Positions 46,159 through 59,247 are shown, counted from the first letter of the stretch. The stretch: 64,000 bases of DNA from Dichetophora obliterata (GCA_963920525.1 OY986435.1:225215293-225279292), one strand, 5' to 3'. The notes: generated from the sequence alone by a model not told the origin. Made by a program: numbers and translations.

Positions 46159-46790
46159 AATGATTGAAAACGCTACTCTTAAACTGGCTAAATACGTTAG
46201 GTGAAACTATTAAAAAATATTGAAAATCGTAAATACAATAATTTAAAACAGTTTCAAAGTTTAAAATGAAATGAAAATAGCAAATCAAATGATAAAAAAC
46301 AGTTGCATAGAAAGAACAAATATTAAATGAAGGTCTATTAAGTAAAGATCGAAGATATGTAATAATAGTTAAAAATAAAATGATCTGCATGGTATTACAA
46401 AGAAGAAGCATGCTCTTGGTGTTGTTTTTCAGAACTGAGGTTGATAATATATCAATATCATTTCGGCTTGTAATACGAAATGCTTCTTCACCTCTCCGCT
46501 TACGAATAAACACCTGTCCACGTATCGAAAAAGCTGCAGCCAAAAGATTTTGTCTCTTAAGTTGAGAAGCATGAAACAAAAGTTCTCTATTTGCTCTAGT
46601 GAGACTTTCATGCATATATATGTTTGCATTACCTTGGATGCCAACATCCTCCAAGGCAAGCGAATGTTTGTTTGCTTTACAGAAACCAGCCAGAGCTTTA
46701 AAGAGTTGGTTACGTGAGTGGGCGGAGAAGAGTTTAACAATAATCGGCGACGCTTTATTTTTTCAACTGAAATAATTTTTCTGTTCAGTC
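46151..46790 (-). pseudogene. CR1-like LINE ORF1, C-terminal part
   Basis: The minus frame is open from about 46790 and includes ANIYMHESLTRANRELLFHA, SIRGQVFIRKRRGEE and RITSRNDIDIL, the C-terminal pattern of CR1-type ORF1 RNA-binding proteins. It stays open for about 95 more codons and ends in TGA at 46151-46153, overlapping the ORF2 start (ATGATTGA). The N-terminal zinc-knuckle or PHD part is missing, so the copy is 5'-truncated. The overlap could allow reinitiation, but this tail looks hydrophobic and unlike ORF1, so its coding status is unsure. Confidence 0.6.
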
Positions 46791-46794
46791 GTCA

Positions 46795-46935
46795 CCTCTC
46801 TGCAGACAATGGCAAGCCTCAGAGAGTAAAAATTGCCATGTAAAGCTTCTTGAGAACATAATCCGTTCGGAGTCGGCATAAAACATGTAGGTCCAGTTCT
46901 CGGTCATTTGTGATCAAACATTTAATAACACGCAC
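46795..46935. repeat. Dispersed repeat resembling a common fly interspersed sequence
   Basis: The phrases CTCAGAGAGTAAAAATTGCC, CGTTCGGAGTCGGC and CATGTAGGTCC resemble an interspersed repeat I associate with tephritid fruit-fly genomes. That association is from memory and weak. Confidence 0.3.
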
Positions 46936-47239
46936 AACACAATTGATCAATAGAAGCTAGGTCAAAGTCCTTCCAAGCGCTGAAATGGTCAGTTTATTTA
47001 TTTTAAAAAATCTTAAAACAACTTCAGTAACCATGCTTTGGAAGTGGAAGACTTCCAACAGACTGTTGGACTCCATAATAATAACATAAGCATACAGACT
47101 AAAGTAAAGCAAAAATACAGCAACAATCATGAAAATATGAAATGGGAGAAAAACTCAGAAATTGACACTTAAAATTTCATCACCTCTGTGGTGCAGTGCG
47201 CTAGTCCGCGCTTGACCGGGTGTCTCAAAGATTTCTGAT

Positions 47240-47610
47240 GAAGCCTTAAGCAGGACCGAAATTGCAATAAAATCAGCTAGTGATATTTTTCCTTTTCATA
47301 TTGAAAAAACGTTGCTGTTGTTGTTGTTGTTTTGGAAAGTTTCGTTAGAACAATTAATTGCTCTAACAATTAAAGTAAATTGTTCTAATTGTTCTAGAAC
47401 AATTAATTGTTGTTTTGGAAAGTTTCGTTAGAACAATTAATTGTTCTAACTTGGACCTAAAGCTCAATGAATGATTTTAAACTATCAAACAACTAGAATT
47501 TGTATTTAAAATCAAGTATAATTTAAACTATCAAATATTAAGAACTTGTACTTAAATCATATAAAATCAACATAATAAAATACAAGGTCATTTAGAAAAA
47601 ACTTTTATTA
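47240..47610. repeat. Dispersed foldback repeat, copy 3
   Basis: It carries GCAATAAAATCAGCTAGT, a GTTGTTGTTGTTGTTG run and several GAACAATTAATTGTTC palindromes, then the shared 3' part ending AAATCATATAAAATCAAC. One internal module (GGAAAGTTTCGTTAG) is duplicated relative to copy 1. Confidence 0.65.
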
Positions 47611-47733
47611 AAATATTTTTTGTTTGAAATTAAAAAAAATTGATTTTGTTTTATTACAATAAAAAATTAATAAAAAAAATTCCGTGCTTACTAAGAAAAA
47701 CTATCTACTCTTCTGAATTTTGTACCAAATTTC

Positions 47734-48480
47734 TCAAATAACAGCAGCTTTTTCTGTGGCTTGAAGAATGGGCTGAGTAGAATTGTTGTCAAAACTTACG
47801 GAGCGCAGCAATCGCATGAATCTATCCTGAGAATATTTAGCACAAATAAAAGCCAAATGATATGGTTTCCACAATTCAATCAGACGCTCCCTATTAGATT
47901 TGTTTACACCACAACAAATGAGTACACCAAAATATGCATCTAATTTAGAGTCAGTGAATAGCGTATGAAGTATATGTTTTATCATTTGGTCGTTTTTTAA
48001 CATCTGGATAATTTTATTTTATTGCTTTTAATAAGTTTTCAGTAACATATCCTTCTTTTCTTTTTGTTTCTCGCACAATTATATCGCACATTGCAGATGA
48101 AAAAATCCTTTTGAAAATTTCTTAAGCGGTATAAAGTTTGGTGTGGATTTCTGCGCAGCCTCGATAATACATAATATTTTGGCCAATCGTTTTTGTTTGT
48201 GTAATTGGATCAATCCACTGTGTTCCATCTTTTGAAAGAGTAAAAGTTCCTGACGTTACTGCAACACTATCATTCGATTTGTATGGATCCGTCTCTATTT
48301 TGATTCCATCATCTTGTTCAATATCCGATTCTTCAGAAGCAGTCTGGCTATTAGTGGAATATAATCAACTTCGGTATCAGAAGCCGCTAATCCTTATTCG
48401 ACACTTTTTAAAACGTTACAATCTTGCTCTTGCTAAAGTATTCATATTGTTCATGTTCTTCAACTTTTTGGTTGTTGTAT
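47734..48480 (-). pseudogene. piggyBac transposase N-terminal fragment, copy 4
   Basis: The minus strand encodes a diverged N-terminal half. Codons from about 48360 down give SEESDIEQDDG, then SKDGTQW, IIVRETKRK and, in the frame 47734-48003, LDAYFGVLICCGVNKSNRE followed by RFMRLLRSVSFDN. These are the conserved segments preceding the first catalytic aspartate. The catalytic region is absent beyond about 47734. Several stops and a frame change are present. No TTAA-bounded ends were found. Confidence 0.8.
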
Positions 48481-49479
48481 TTTAATTCTCACTTCACAAA
48501 ATATTTTCACAATATCATGCCAAAAATAACACAAAAACAATGGTTTCAATGTAGGCAGCTTTAGAAATTGATTTCAACTGAATGTTACTGGTGCAAGAAT
48601 TTTCATTCATTTTTACGATCATGAACCGTACTAGAGCAAAGATAGCCAGCAAAAATATTCTGATGCATGGACAATAACCACAACATCGAGAAAAGCGAGA
48701 AAATGATGATGTTTTTTTGGTTTGTATTAATTTCCTTTTTTTAGCATAACTTTTGCTACTTTTTAAACATAATTTGATACAACGAAGATGTTTGCGTCGA
48801 AAGTCAAAACTTTGAATTGGGAATACCTTTTTTGGCTTAAAGAAACGATGTTATATACATAAATTTATTGTAATAAGATTAGACATGGCTATAGTTTTCA
48901 AGATATGAGAATGTTATTGGTGGCAAACAAACGGAAAACTTTTTAGCTTTATTTTCCTTAACAAAATTTTAAAAATTAGTATACACCAACATAAATTGAA
49001 TGAAACAATGCTTATGTAGCGTACTCATTAGAGATATGCGAAAACAGTACAGGTGGTGTGAATACCCCCTTAAATAGCCAGGAATTCTGTTATAGGTTTT
49101 TCAAATTTATAACTAATTTTTAACTAACTTTTCACTGTTTTTAATTTTCACTTTTTACCTAAAAAAAACGTTTATTTCGAAGAGAATCCTGTTTTGGTAG
49201 CCCTATGTCCCTATTAGAGACGTAAGGAACTTACAAGTCAAGTTTGAAGAAAATTAAGTTTTGAAAAATATGTCCCCAGTTATGATCCTATAACTTCAAA
49301 AGTATTTTTTCGTATTACAAAATTTATACATGTTTGTAAATAAGACGTTTATATCTTTCATTTAAGCTTTTATTTGTATTGATCTAACGATTTTTGTATA
49401 AATTTTCTAAATACTACATTTGTAAAAGAGTTTAAGAAATATGGTTAATACTCAAAATTACCTCCTATACAGGCCAAGT

Positions 49480-49745
49480 ATGCGATATCGGATAGCTTTA
49501 GAATTATATTTCGAAAAGCCTCAGAATTCGGTATTCGACCACAATTTACAAGTAGCGGTTCCCTGATAACATGTGATGGGCGTTGGGCAAGGGGGCGAGG
49601 CACCTCCTACACCACCCAAATTTGCGATATCGAATTGCTTTGGAGTTATAGGCATAGCCCGGAATTCGGTATTCGACTACAATTCACTCTTGCCGTTTCA
49701 CTGATAGCATGTTCTGGGCGTTTGGCAACGGGGGCGTGTATATTT
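49480..49745. repeat. DINE-like tandem units (two copies)
   Basis: Two units of about 125 bp share TGCGATATCG, GAATTCGGTATTCGAC(C/T)ACAATT, CTGATA(A/G)CATG and GGGCG followed by GGGGGCG. The style matches 16230-16400. Confidence 0.65.
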
Positions 49746-50509
49746 GTTTACGTTATTTCTGTTATTTTACTCATCTCAAAGAGTTTATAGTGTCGCAAAT
49801 CCTATTATAACGTAAAATTGTGGTTAAGGAATTTTTAAATTTAGCTAAAAACGCTAAGAACATAGTCTGTACACAAAATCTTTAGTTAAATATATGATAA
49901 TTGGGTTTTTCAAGTCTGAAGAATTTGTTTAGTACGAACTCATCACGTCGACTTTGATGCAGGTAATTTTGAGAATTTTACTAAGACCGAAATACGTAAA
50001 TATCCAACCTGCTACAATGCTTTGTACCTAAATATTTTCGTTGAAATATTTTTTTAACAAAAAGTAAAAATAAAACCAAATTATATATCAGTCATATTTT
50101 TGGGCACTTTTATATGGGGGAAATGTTAGTTAAATAAACGGTATATTCTAAACTCTTTCACAAATGTAGGATTCCAGAAAATGTCCACAAAAATTGTACA
50201 AATAATCGTATAAATCAAAGCTTAAATAAAAGGTATAAATGTCTAATTACTAGATATTTATAAAACTTATAAAATAAATTAATACTTTTGCAGTTATAGG
50301 ATCATAGCTGGGGAAATATTTTTCATAACTCAAAAAAGTCGAAAAATTCTTCTTAAAAAAATTCGAACCAACCTGGGAAAGTCTTAATGATTTTTATTAT
50401 CTAGAAAAAATACTCTATTGAACTAGCAATGTCGTTTTCGTCGCGCAAACTTTTTTTCAATTTTACCACTGTTATTAATATGTTATTATAAAAAATTTTT
50501 TTATTCACT

Positions 50510-50960
50510 ACTTTTTTATGAATAAAATGTTCATTATTAATTTTTTTTTAATTTTTATTCATTATTAATTTTTTATTCATGATTAATTTTTTTATTTATT
50601 ATTAATTTTTTATTCATTATAAATTTCGTATTCCTTTCTAATTGTTCATTCAATTTTGAATAATAAATAAAATGAAAAGAAATCTTTTTATTCACTTTTG
50701 AATAATGAACCAAATTAATAATAAATAAAAAATTAATAATTACTATAAAATTAATAATGAAGAACACATAAATAGGCAATGAATCAAAAAATAATAATGT
50801 ACAAAAAATTAATTATTAAAAAATTTTTAATTCTTTTTGAATTGCATTCTTTGTAAATACCATTCATATGAATAAAAAATAATAAATTATTCTGAATAAC
50901 GAAAAAATAATAATTGAAATTAATTACTGTTAAATAATTGAAATTAATTACAAAATATTT
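50510..50960. repeat. A/T low-complexity tract of ATTCATTATTAATTTTT words
   Basis: TTATTCATTATTAATTTTTT-like words repeat from about 50515 to 50650 and appear reverse-complemented (AAAAAATTAATAAT) to about 50900, so the tract can fold back on itself. Confidence 0.6.
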
Positions 50961-51415
50961 TGAATTCATTTGATGGACTGGTATGTTGATATTCAGTTTT
51001 TCTTAAGATTCTGAATATATATGCAGATTTTACTGCTCTGGCTGAGCCAATCAAGAATAGTCAATATTAATAGCAAGCAGTGAATAAGAAAAATCTGCTT
51101 CGCACAAAATAAGGAAATCATCACGAAAATAATGCAAACAAACAAAAACATTTGTTGCTGTCAAGCAGAGATCACAACTGCTTGGTTCCAACAACAACAA
51201 CGGAAAAAACAATTACAACATTAAATTTCACGACTCTCGCTAGCTATGAGAAACCATGCAGTGGTGATCTATGCTGTGAAGCATTGCGGAGTGAAGAGTG
51301 AAAGAGCATTGCAGAGAGAATGTGCATGCAAGGATTGACAACTTTTCTCTCAAGAAAGTTTTTTCATCGCGCTCACAAAAGCTTATGTATTGATCTGAAA
51401 AATATTTGTTACTTT

Positions 51416-52251
51416 TTAATGTTCTACGTGGCACATCTTTATACTATATAATCTTTGGTTCAGGTCTGGGCTTCGGGGGCCAATCAAGAACATTAATATT
51501 TTTTGGACAATAGAAGTCCATCGTTTCTTTAGAACTATGAATTGCGGCGTTGTCCTGCTGAAAAATAAAGTTTGGACCACAAAGTTCCTCTGCCCTCTCT
51601 CTGATAGAGAGCTATCATCATCGTTTCTAGGAGTTCGCAGTAGATGGAGGAGTTCATTCTTTGAGGAACCCATGCGATTTCCGTCGTTCTACTAATGGCA
51701 AAACCGGCCCAAACCATTACTCCACCGCCTGAGGATTCTCGACTCATGCAGACTTCTTTTTCGACCAACTTATCATGCCAATAATATTGGAAGCCATCAG
51801 GCCCATCTAAATTAAAACGTTTCTTGTCACTGAATAAAATGTTTGCCTTTGAATATATTTTTCAGCAAATTCCAATCTCTTAACTTTATGAGCGTCAGTC
51901 AATGAAGGTTTTTTAAGGCGTTTGGTGTTAACCAGCCGGTCTGATGCCTTCAAAATTTGTCGAACACGTCTGCTCTTTATTGGCAAATCGAGACTTCGCA
52001 CAATCTCTGTTGACATAATTTTCTCTTTAGCGGCCAATCTTATTATTTCGCGTTTTTGCCTACGGGTAATTTTAATGTTTCTTTCATATCGCACGTTTTT
52101 ATGATATGATTCGCGCAGTTTTAAAAAATGACAAATTAATGTTTAGGATCTTCCAATTTTTTTCAGCTATTTCACGTGTTGATAGCCTTGACTCGTTAAA
52201 TTCTTCAATTTTAGCCTTTTCTTCGAGTGACAGCAACTTTCCTCTCGGCAT
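51416..52251 (-). pseudogene. Tc1-like transposase relic, truncated before the last catalytic residue
   Basis: The start at 52251 reads MPRGKLLSLEEKAKIEEF, a Tc1/Tc3-type helix-turn-helix (LSTREIAEK). The second helix-turn-helix block is at 51807-52094 (TRRQKREIIRLA, SRRVRQILK). The catalytic domain follows in pieces: FSDKKRF with the first aspartate near 51835, GGGVMVWAGFA, QQDNAAIHS with the second near 51550, and RSPDLNQ near 51475. Coding similarity stops there, just where the third acidic residue (E) of a DD34E enzyme would follow. Several frameshifts occur. Terminal repeats and TA duplications were not identified. Confidence 0.82.
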
Positions 52252-55200
52252 TTTTAAAATTCTAAAACAGATAAAACAAACACGGGTTCTATAGTCACAG
52301 AAAAGACTAACACAACTAAAAAATTCATTTCTTACCATAATTAAGTAAAACTTTACTTAAACTGAGGAATTCAACTAGCTGAATTTATGTGAACTGCCAC
52401 GTTAAAGCACCGCGAAAACATTACTTCAGTTGAATTATTGCACACTCACTCAATTGATACAACCACTCAATAACGGTACACATACGATAATTTACAGTAA
52501 ATTAACAACAATTAATTCTTAAGTAAACTTTTTTCTAATGCCAAAATTAAGCAGATAAGCTCTCTTTTTAAAGTAAGCAAAGCTGAGTTTATGGGAATTG
52601 CCACTAGTGTACGAAAATGCACCCCGCTAGCGGCTTGCTCGTTTCGTCATTCGCGCTGATGACGAGGCGAGCTGCTATAAATTTAAATGATCTAGAGCGG
52701 GATCGGGATAAATACTCAGCTTAAGCGATGGAATCGTCGCAATCTTTTTTCATACTTTTGATAATGTGTTGTGCCGCATTGGTGTATATAGATAGCACTA
52801 AGCTATATTTTTAACGCTTTGTGGTGGCATGGCATATGGGCCATGCTGCCTTAGAAACTTAAAATTAATTCTGTTCCAGAGAGCGTCAAGGAAGCACGCG
52901 CTTTCTGATGTACTGATTTCAAACCTTTTAAATCAAAAGATTAAATTTAATTAGTAGTAAATAAAGTAAGAATACGAATTTTCATCGTGTGCGCTTAATT
53001 TCTTTATTGTAAATATTATAAAACCATATTATTAAAAATAAATTAAATTTTTTTTTTAAAATGTGGCAAACTAATATATAATAGTCAGTTAACAAAAACG
53101 ATTTATTTGGAAAATCAAACAAGTAAAATTTAAGCAGCGTAATGTTTTTCTTAATATAATTTTTTTATTTTTATGAACTCAAAAACGTTTGCAAAACGTT
53201 CACTCTTCACTAAATCATCGCTTATGGCTGAGTGAAAACGTTAAACGGGTTATCGTTATATGTGTTTACAATGTAGAAACAATCAAAATATAAATATACT
53301 TATCAAATTTCAATCAAATACCGTTTGGAATCTAAAAAGTTAAAAAATCAATCTAAACTTAACATTCACATTTATGCTCATACAAGATGGTAGTAAGTTA
53401 GCCCACTTGTCGACTGGAAAATTTTTTACTCAAGCGATGACATTTTTTGATAGTTCTATAAGACAAAAATATTTTTAATTACGTTTTGTACTTTGTTTAT
53501 TGATATTTAAGTGTTTATGGTTAGAGCCAAATATGAATGATGTGTTTGTGTTACCGTAAAGGAAACCTTTAAGTCGCCATGTTCTTATTGTTTTTTTATT
53601 TTTGTTGTTTTCAAGGTAAAGAAATTTATGTTTTCTTACTCGCCTTTTTAAGTGCCTCTTATTTGAATTCTGCTTTCGTTTTCAATTAAACTTTTTCAAG
53701 CTCTATACTTTTATTGCAATTATAATTAAAGAACACCAAATTGCCAAGCTTTATAAAAGCGCAATCAAATAGCTTTCCTACTTTATACTTTGCCCAAACG
53801 GATATTAAGGACAAAGCGCAGCCAATTTGTGAAAACGGAAGACATTCGTCTTCGTGTTAAAATCAAATGTTTTTGTCTTAGACCAAAGTTGCTGGTTGTT
53901 GTCACGTTTTTCTCGTTGTCCCATCAATGTCACTACATTTTGGCGCCACGATATTTAAGTGTTTTGCGCTTAATTGATAGAGCGCACAGTCGTTAACCGG
54001 ATATCCGGTGTCAGGCTAAGTGGCACTTTTGTTTTGCATTTCGTTCGCGATGAGGCACAGTGTAAGATTTTGCAAAAATAGGAGCACTTAATTATTTTTT
54101 TGTTTGCTAATTTTCGATAAATTATAATGAAACACAAAAAAACATATGTCTAATTTCATCTTAATAAAAATATGTTTCAAATAACTGGTATCATTACATA
54201 ACAACGGTACTGTACATGTAAACACAGAAGAGAGAATACAACTAATTATAAAATCAATGTAAATATTGACTATCTTGGGACAAAATTTGTGCGCTTTGGA
54301 GTGAAATCATTTATATATTTTTTTTTTATTTTTTAAAGAAATATCAAAACGAATTGGTTGAAATATTAAAAATAATTTCAAAAACCAAATACTTGTATTT
54401 TTTTTGGCTGTTATTTCATTTATTTTTTTTATTGTAAGTATAACATTCACAAAGAAAATTTTTCTAATAAAAATCTATCTATACGCGCAAAATACCTATG
54501 AATTATACATGTTTTCTTATGTGATTTGTCTTCTAACATATTTGTTAACAATATTTCAGCCCCTAGCTGAATTTTTTGCCCTCACCCATCTACATAATTT
54601 TAAAAATATACAATGACCTTAAAAATTTCAAGACAGCACATTTTTTATATCTGGTCAGATCTTGATAAAGCTAATCAGTTTGAGAGTACATTCTAAGCTT
54701 GTGTTATCAGCTTTTTATCACGCAGTGAAAAAATTTCAATAAATTAAAGCCTTATATAATGTCTTTGATGCAAACATTTTTGCAATATTTTTTACTTATG
54801 GGATTCCGCTGCTATTGCAAAGGAATTTTTTATTTCATCACCTCAAAGGGGATTTGTATTTACAAAAGGTAAATATTCGAAAAAAAGTACCAAACCACTC
54901 TTACCTAAAGTGGCTCTCGCTTTACTGAGCGATACCAATCTGTCCAGACGTATGTAAGATATATCTCAGCTATGAGCATGCTTATTTATCAACGCTTGAT
55001 TATTACCCTTAAGATATATCTGTAGCTGAATCTTTTCCTAAAATCTAGTTGCACTCTTTGATTGATCATACTGTAACGGTGATCCGTGACAAAATTCCAC
55101 GCTACTCACTACGGCAGTAGTGGCCACCAGTTAGTTAAACAAAATCAACACCTACCAACAACCATAAGTAGTGATGACGTCACACACACACACAGCATGC

Positions 55201-56676
55201 ATTAAAACAGACAACAGCCAGAGTACCCTACAACCAGTGTTGCCATGAAAAAATTTTGATATCGTAACTTTTGCACTTAGCTCGTCGGATTCTCGTCGGA
55301 TTTGTAAAACTCTGAAAAGGATAATTGAACAATAATCAACCTTAAATAAATTAAATTTTCAAAAAAATTGTTGTTTAAATAGTGATTTAAACAATTTTTA
55401 AATTTTTTATGTTTGAATTCGTACTAATTTTACTTCTTTGTTAAATCAATTTAATTCAGAATATGCACATTAATAGAATACAAGTGAATGTGTAGCACTT
55501 TTTGGCCAAAAAAAAAAAAAAAATAGCGAAATAAAAACTTCTTGAATTTCGGGACGATCCCGGGATTGTATTTTCGGATCTCGAAAATCACGGCATTGAA
55601 AAAAGTCAAAAAATTTACATCCCTAATTACGATATAAATATCATTTAATAAAAAAAAAATTGAAAAAGTTTTAATAAAAAAAAATAAAAACCCCGAAATT
55701 TTTTCTGGGTACACTCCTGCGTCCACATCAGCACGAGCACCGAGTAAATAACTACCAGCGACGCATTATATACGCATATCGAATTAATTGTGTATTGTAT
55801 TGAAAATATATATTAATAAATTTACTAATAAAACTTGTACACTGAGAAAAAATTATTTAAATATGGGACATTCTTGATCAAATCGGTCAACATTAACAAA
55901 TAAATATGAAAAAAATCGTTTGAAATTGTCTTAAAAACTTTTACAAGCCACATATTTCTGGCCAGTTTTCAACGATCAAAAATAATTGCACATTACTCAT
56001 ACGCCATGTGGGTCTAATTATTTCGTTGCACTTTGTGCTGACTTTAAACTAGACTTTTTTTTAAACCCACTCGGTCTATTTGCTCAGCAAAGTGTTTGGT
56101 TAAAATAAAAGGAACAACTTGGCTGAAGAACGATGCAATTATAAAATAAAGGGGGGGGGGGGGAAGGTGCATAAAAGCATAAAGTACACAGTGAAATCAT
56201 TAATTTCACTTGAAGACAGTCATAGCTTTGAAAAATCCAAAGAACCAAGAATGAAAACTTTTTGGCATATAGTAAAAGTATGTATATGGGGCCTGGTCAG
56301 TTTGTACTTGTAGGAAAATAATTGACAAAGAGTATAGCAAAAACAAAATTAAGGGGCAAGTGTACAAAACATTGCCTAAGAAACCATTCGACCGAAGTCA
56401 ATATCGAGCTGCCGGAAAATTCGTTTATGTTTGGAAGTCAGAAAAAAGTTTCTAATATTTTTATAAAGCTTTCCAGGAGTGGTTTTGGGTCCATATTAAA
56501 AACCAATTTTCAACTTTAATTGCACACGAAAATTATCGAGCTTGCGGCGAAAGCAATTATTGCTCTGGTAGCAAGATCTCTTTGTCCCGCTTTTCACTCG
56601 GTAATAATTGCCTTTGCCGCAAGCAGTTTGTGGATTATTCACCCGCATGAGAGGGCTTACGAAAGTCCCCTTTAAA
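52252..56676. other. No supported gene; possible LTR-like fragments
   Basis: A GC-richer block at 52620-52740 (GATGACGAGGCGAGCTGCTATAAA) and segments near 53748 (TATAAAAG) and 53940 (TTTTGGCGCCAC) have LTR or primer-site flavour, and 55072-55846 begins TGTAACGG and ends TTGTACA. No matching second LTR or pol sequence was found. A 13-base G run lies at 56151-56163. Confidence 0.35.
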
Positions 56677-58590
56677 CCGGAGTAATCAACAAACTACTTG
56701 CGGCGAATGCAATTATTGCTCATAGAATTGCCGAGTTAAAAACGCCCCTTTGCAGCACATGGAGAACCAAAACAACAATACCAGCAGCTAGTAGCAACGT
56801 TGCCAGTTATGTGGGAAAAATCCCATTCGTGGTAGTTTTTAATTGCCCTTAGGAATTTTTGTTTCTGGGAATTCCTATTAAATTTTTTAATTCAGCGTGG
56901 TATTTTTTAATTGGCGTGGAAATTCAGCGGGATATTATTTAAATTTCCGTGGGAGTTTGGTAATATTCTTTTACATTTTTTTTGTTCTTTTTTAGTAAGC
57001 AAGGTTTCTTTGTGGTATTTCTAAATGTTTTTCTAAAAGTTTTTCTAAATGTATTTCTAAAAGTCATCGTGATATTTTTTAATGCTAATGCGATTTTTGT
57101 GGAAATTTTAAATGCATATGGAGTTTGTGGTGGTATTTTTAAAACGCGTGGTATTTTTGTGGTAATTTTAAATGATCGTGGGATTTTTTGATATTTTTTT
57201 ATTGTAGTAGAAACTTTTTTGTTTATGTTTACCATTGTAATTTTTGTTGCATTTAATTTATGTTATTGTGAAAAAAGTAACTTTGTGTCGGAATTGTTTT
57301 AAGTTTTAACTGGAAACCTTGGCTAGTAGTAGTACATTTTTTGTAGCCACATACTGGCTCTCTAGAAACATGCATCTGTATTCTCTATTGTATTGCAACC
57401 CAACAAGCCATGAATGTTACTGTGCCAGCTAAATGGTACTTAAAACGGCAGCGTCTGATTTGCTGGTATGAAAACGACATGTTTTTGTACCTTTAAACCG
57501 TTCTCTATATAATTGTAAAGTCCTTTTTTATATTTATCAAGAATCGAATTGATTTTTATGTCGCTTGATATGTCGTTTGTTCTTGTCTTTTTTCCCTCTC
57601 TTTATCATCCGTTCGCCAAAAAACGCTGAAATAAGACAAAAAGTTACTTTTTTCACAATAACATAAATTAAATACAACAAATATTACCATTGTAAAGATA
57701 AACAAAAAAGTTTCTACCGCAATAAAAAACTATCAATCTAACAAATCTACGATAATTAAAAATTAACACAAAGATACCACGCGTTTTAAAAATACCGCTA
57801 CGAATTCCATATGCATTTAAAATTGCCACAAAAATCTTATTCGCATTAAAAAATACCACAATAAGTCCCATATGCACAAGCAATTTAAAAAACATTTAGA
57901 AATATCACAGAGAAACTTTGCTTACTAAAAAAGAAAATAAATGTAAGAAGAATATTACCAAACTCCCACGGAAATTTAAATAATTTCGACGCTGAATTTC
58001 GACGCCAATTAAAAAATACCACGCTGAATTAAAAAAATTAATAGGAATTCCCAGAAACAAAAATCCCAAAGGTCAATTAAAAATTACCACGAGTGGGAGT
58101 TTTCCAACATTACTGGCAACGTTGCTACTAGCTGCTGATCATGGTATATTTATTTGACAAGGTAGTAAAGGTAGTAGCGTAGACTGGCTTTTTTCTCACG
58201 AGCGGCGATGGGTATTTGTCAAAATTAGCTGTTCATGCAATTAATCAAAGAAATGTGAAAAACTAAGCAACGACTTAAACATAGCTAGTCAATCGCAGCA
58301 AACTAAAAACATTCCAATAAACTTCGCGAACATTTTTAATGAATTGAAGAAAAGTTAAAAATAAGCACATAGCTAGTCAACAGTAGCAAACTAAAACTTC
58401 TATAGTTGTTTTTGACAACTACCAATCGCCAAAAAACTGTCACGGCTACCTTGTCAAATAATTATACCATGGCTGCTGATATTGTTGTTTTGGCTCTGCA
58501 TGTGCTGCAAAGGTCCGTTTTTCACTCGACAATTATATGAGAAATACTTGCTTTCGCCGCAAGTAGTTTGTTGACTCGGGTTTAAGATCT
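56677..58590. repeat. 1.9-kb foldback element or inverted repeat
   Basis: The left arm (about 56677-57290) pairs with the right arm (about 57640-58590, excluding an inserted MITE). Matching landmarks include CAACAAACTACTTGCGGCGAA, CAGCTAGTAGCAACGTTGCC, GAATTAAAAAATACCACG and AAAGTAACTT. The central loop of about 350 bp is unrelated. Neither arm has a coding frame I can support. Confidence 0.85.
58140..58471. mobile_element. 332-bp MITE with 9-bp target duplication (Mutator-like?)
   Basis: It is flanked by GCTGCTGAT at 58131-58139 and 58472-58480. The inverted ends are CATGGTATATTTATTTGACA and its partner TGTCAAATAATTATACCATG, extending into CTACCTTG. The left foldback arm lacks it, confirming insertion. 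A 9-bp duplication fits the Mutator (MULE) group, but the ends alone do not prove it. Confidence 0.8.
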
Positions 58591-59034
58591 ACTTACAATT
58601 CAATGGAATGAAGTTTGGGACAGTGAAACTATTGATGAAAAGTTACTTTTTTCATTTATTATTAATAGGTTATTTTCCAATCATTTCTCCTATCGTAGTG
58701 TAAGTATATTGCATACAAAACACCGTATTTACTTTAAATACAGAAGTTTACCTGGCAAAACGGCATTTACGGAAGTTTGCCTTAGCTCAGAGCTAATTTT
58801 TTTTCAGATACGGTAGTTGTAATGATAGAAAAATGGTGGTTTAATTGAAAAATGTGTCCAATTTTTGATGCAGAATCATAGGGGGTCATCGCATTGGTAG
58901 ATTGGTATACTTAACTCCATTTTTTTTTTTTCAAATACAATAGTCTGCCTTAGCATGGCAGTATACTGTAGAGCAATGTTTTGTTTTTAAAGCTTTATTT
59001 TTTTGTTTATTTTTTTATGTAATTGTTTGCGTTT

Positions 59035-59128
59035 TTCAGGTAATTTTTGTTAGTTTTTAGGTAATTATCTGCAGTTTTTAGATAGTTTTTGTCATTTTTT
59101 TAGGTAATTTTTTGCAGTTTTTTAGGTC
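59035..59128. repeat. Short tandem repeat of TTTTTAGGTAATT words
   Basis: Four or five imperfect units of the TTTTTAGGTAATTTTTTGCAG type. Confidence 0.7.
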
Positions 59129-59247
59129 ATCAAAATCCGAGCCGTGTTTAAAATGTTATCATTTTCTATCATACATAAGTTTTTGAAGTGAAAACTTCTT
59201 TAGGCGCGTTGAACGATTTTGGTAGAGGGTAAATCATTGGTTTGCAT

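Larger units (their letters stand above)
48481..51415. other. No gene; AT-rich with repeats
   Basis: No supported coding region. It contains the DINE-like pair at 49480-49745 and the low-complexity tract at 50510-50960. Confidence 0.5.

Noticed and set aside
50573..50969. Asn/Ile/Phe-rich minus-strand frames
   Set aside because: They lie in an A/T low-complexity foldback tract; the composition follows the DNA.
53500..54000. Gypsy-type LTR with a TTTTGGCGCCAC primer site
   Set aside because: No second LTR, no gag/pol sequence and no clear TG...CA boundaries or target duplication.
55072..55846. Solo LTR (TGTAACGG...TTGTACA) with an inserted CAGTGTTGCC element
   Set aside because: No target duplication was found for either the LTR or the insertion, and the expected opposite end of the insertion is missing.
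56151..56163. 13-base G run as a regulatory quadruplex
   Set aside because: A single homopolymer at this size can be a slippage or assembly artefact, and nothing nearby suggests a function.
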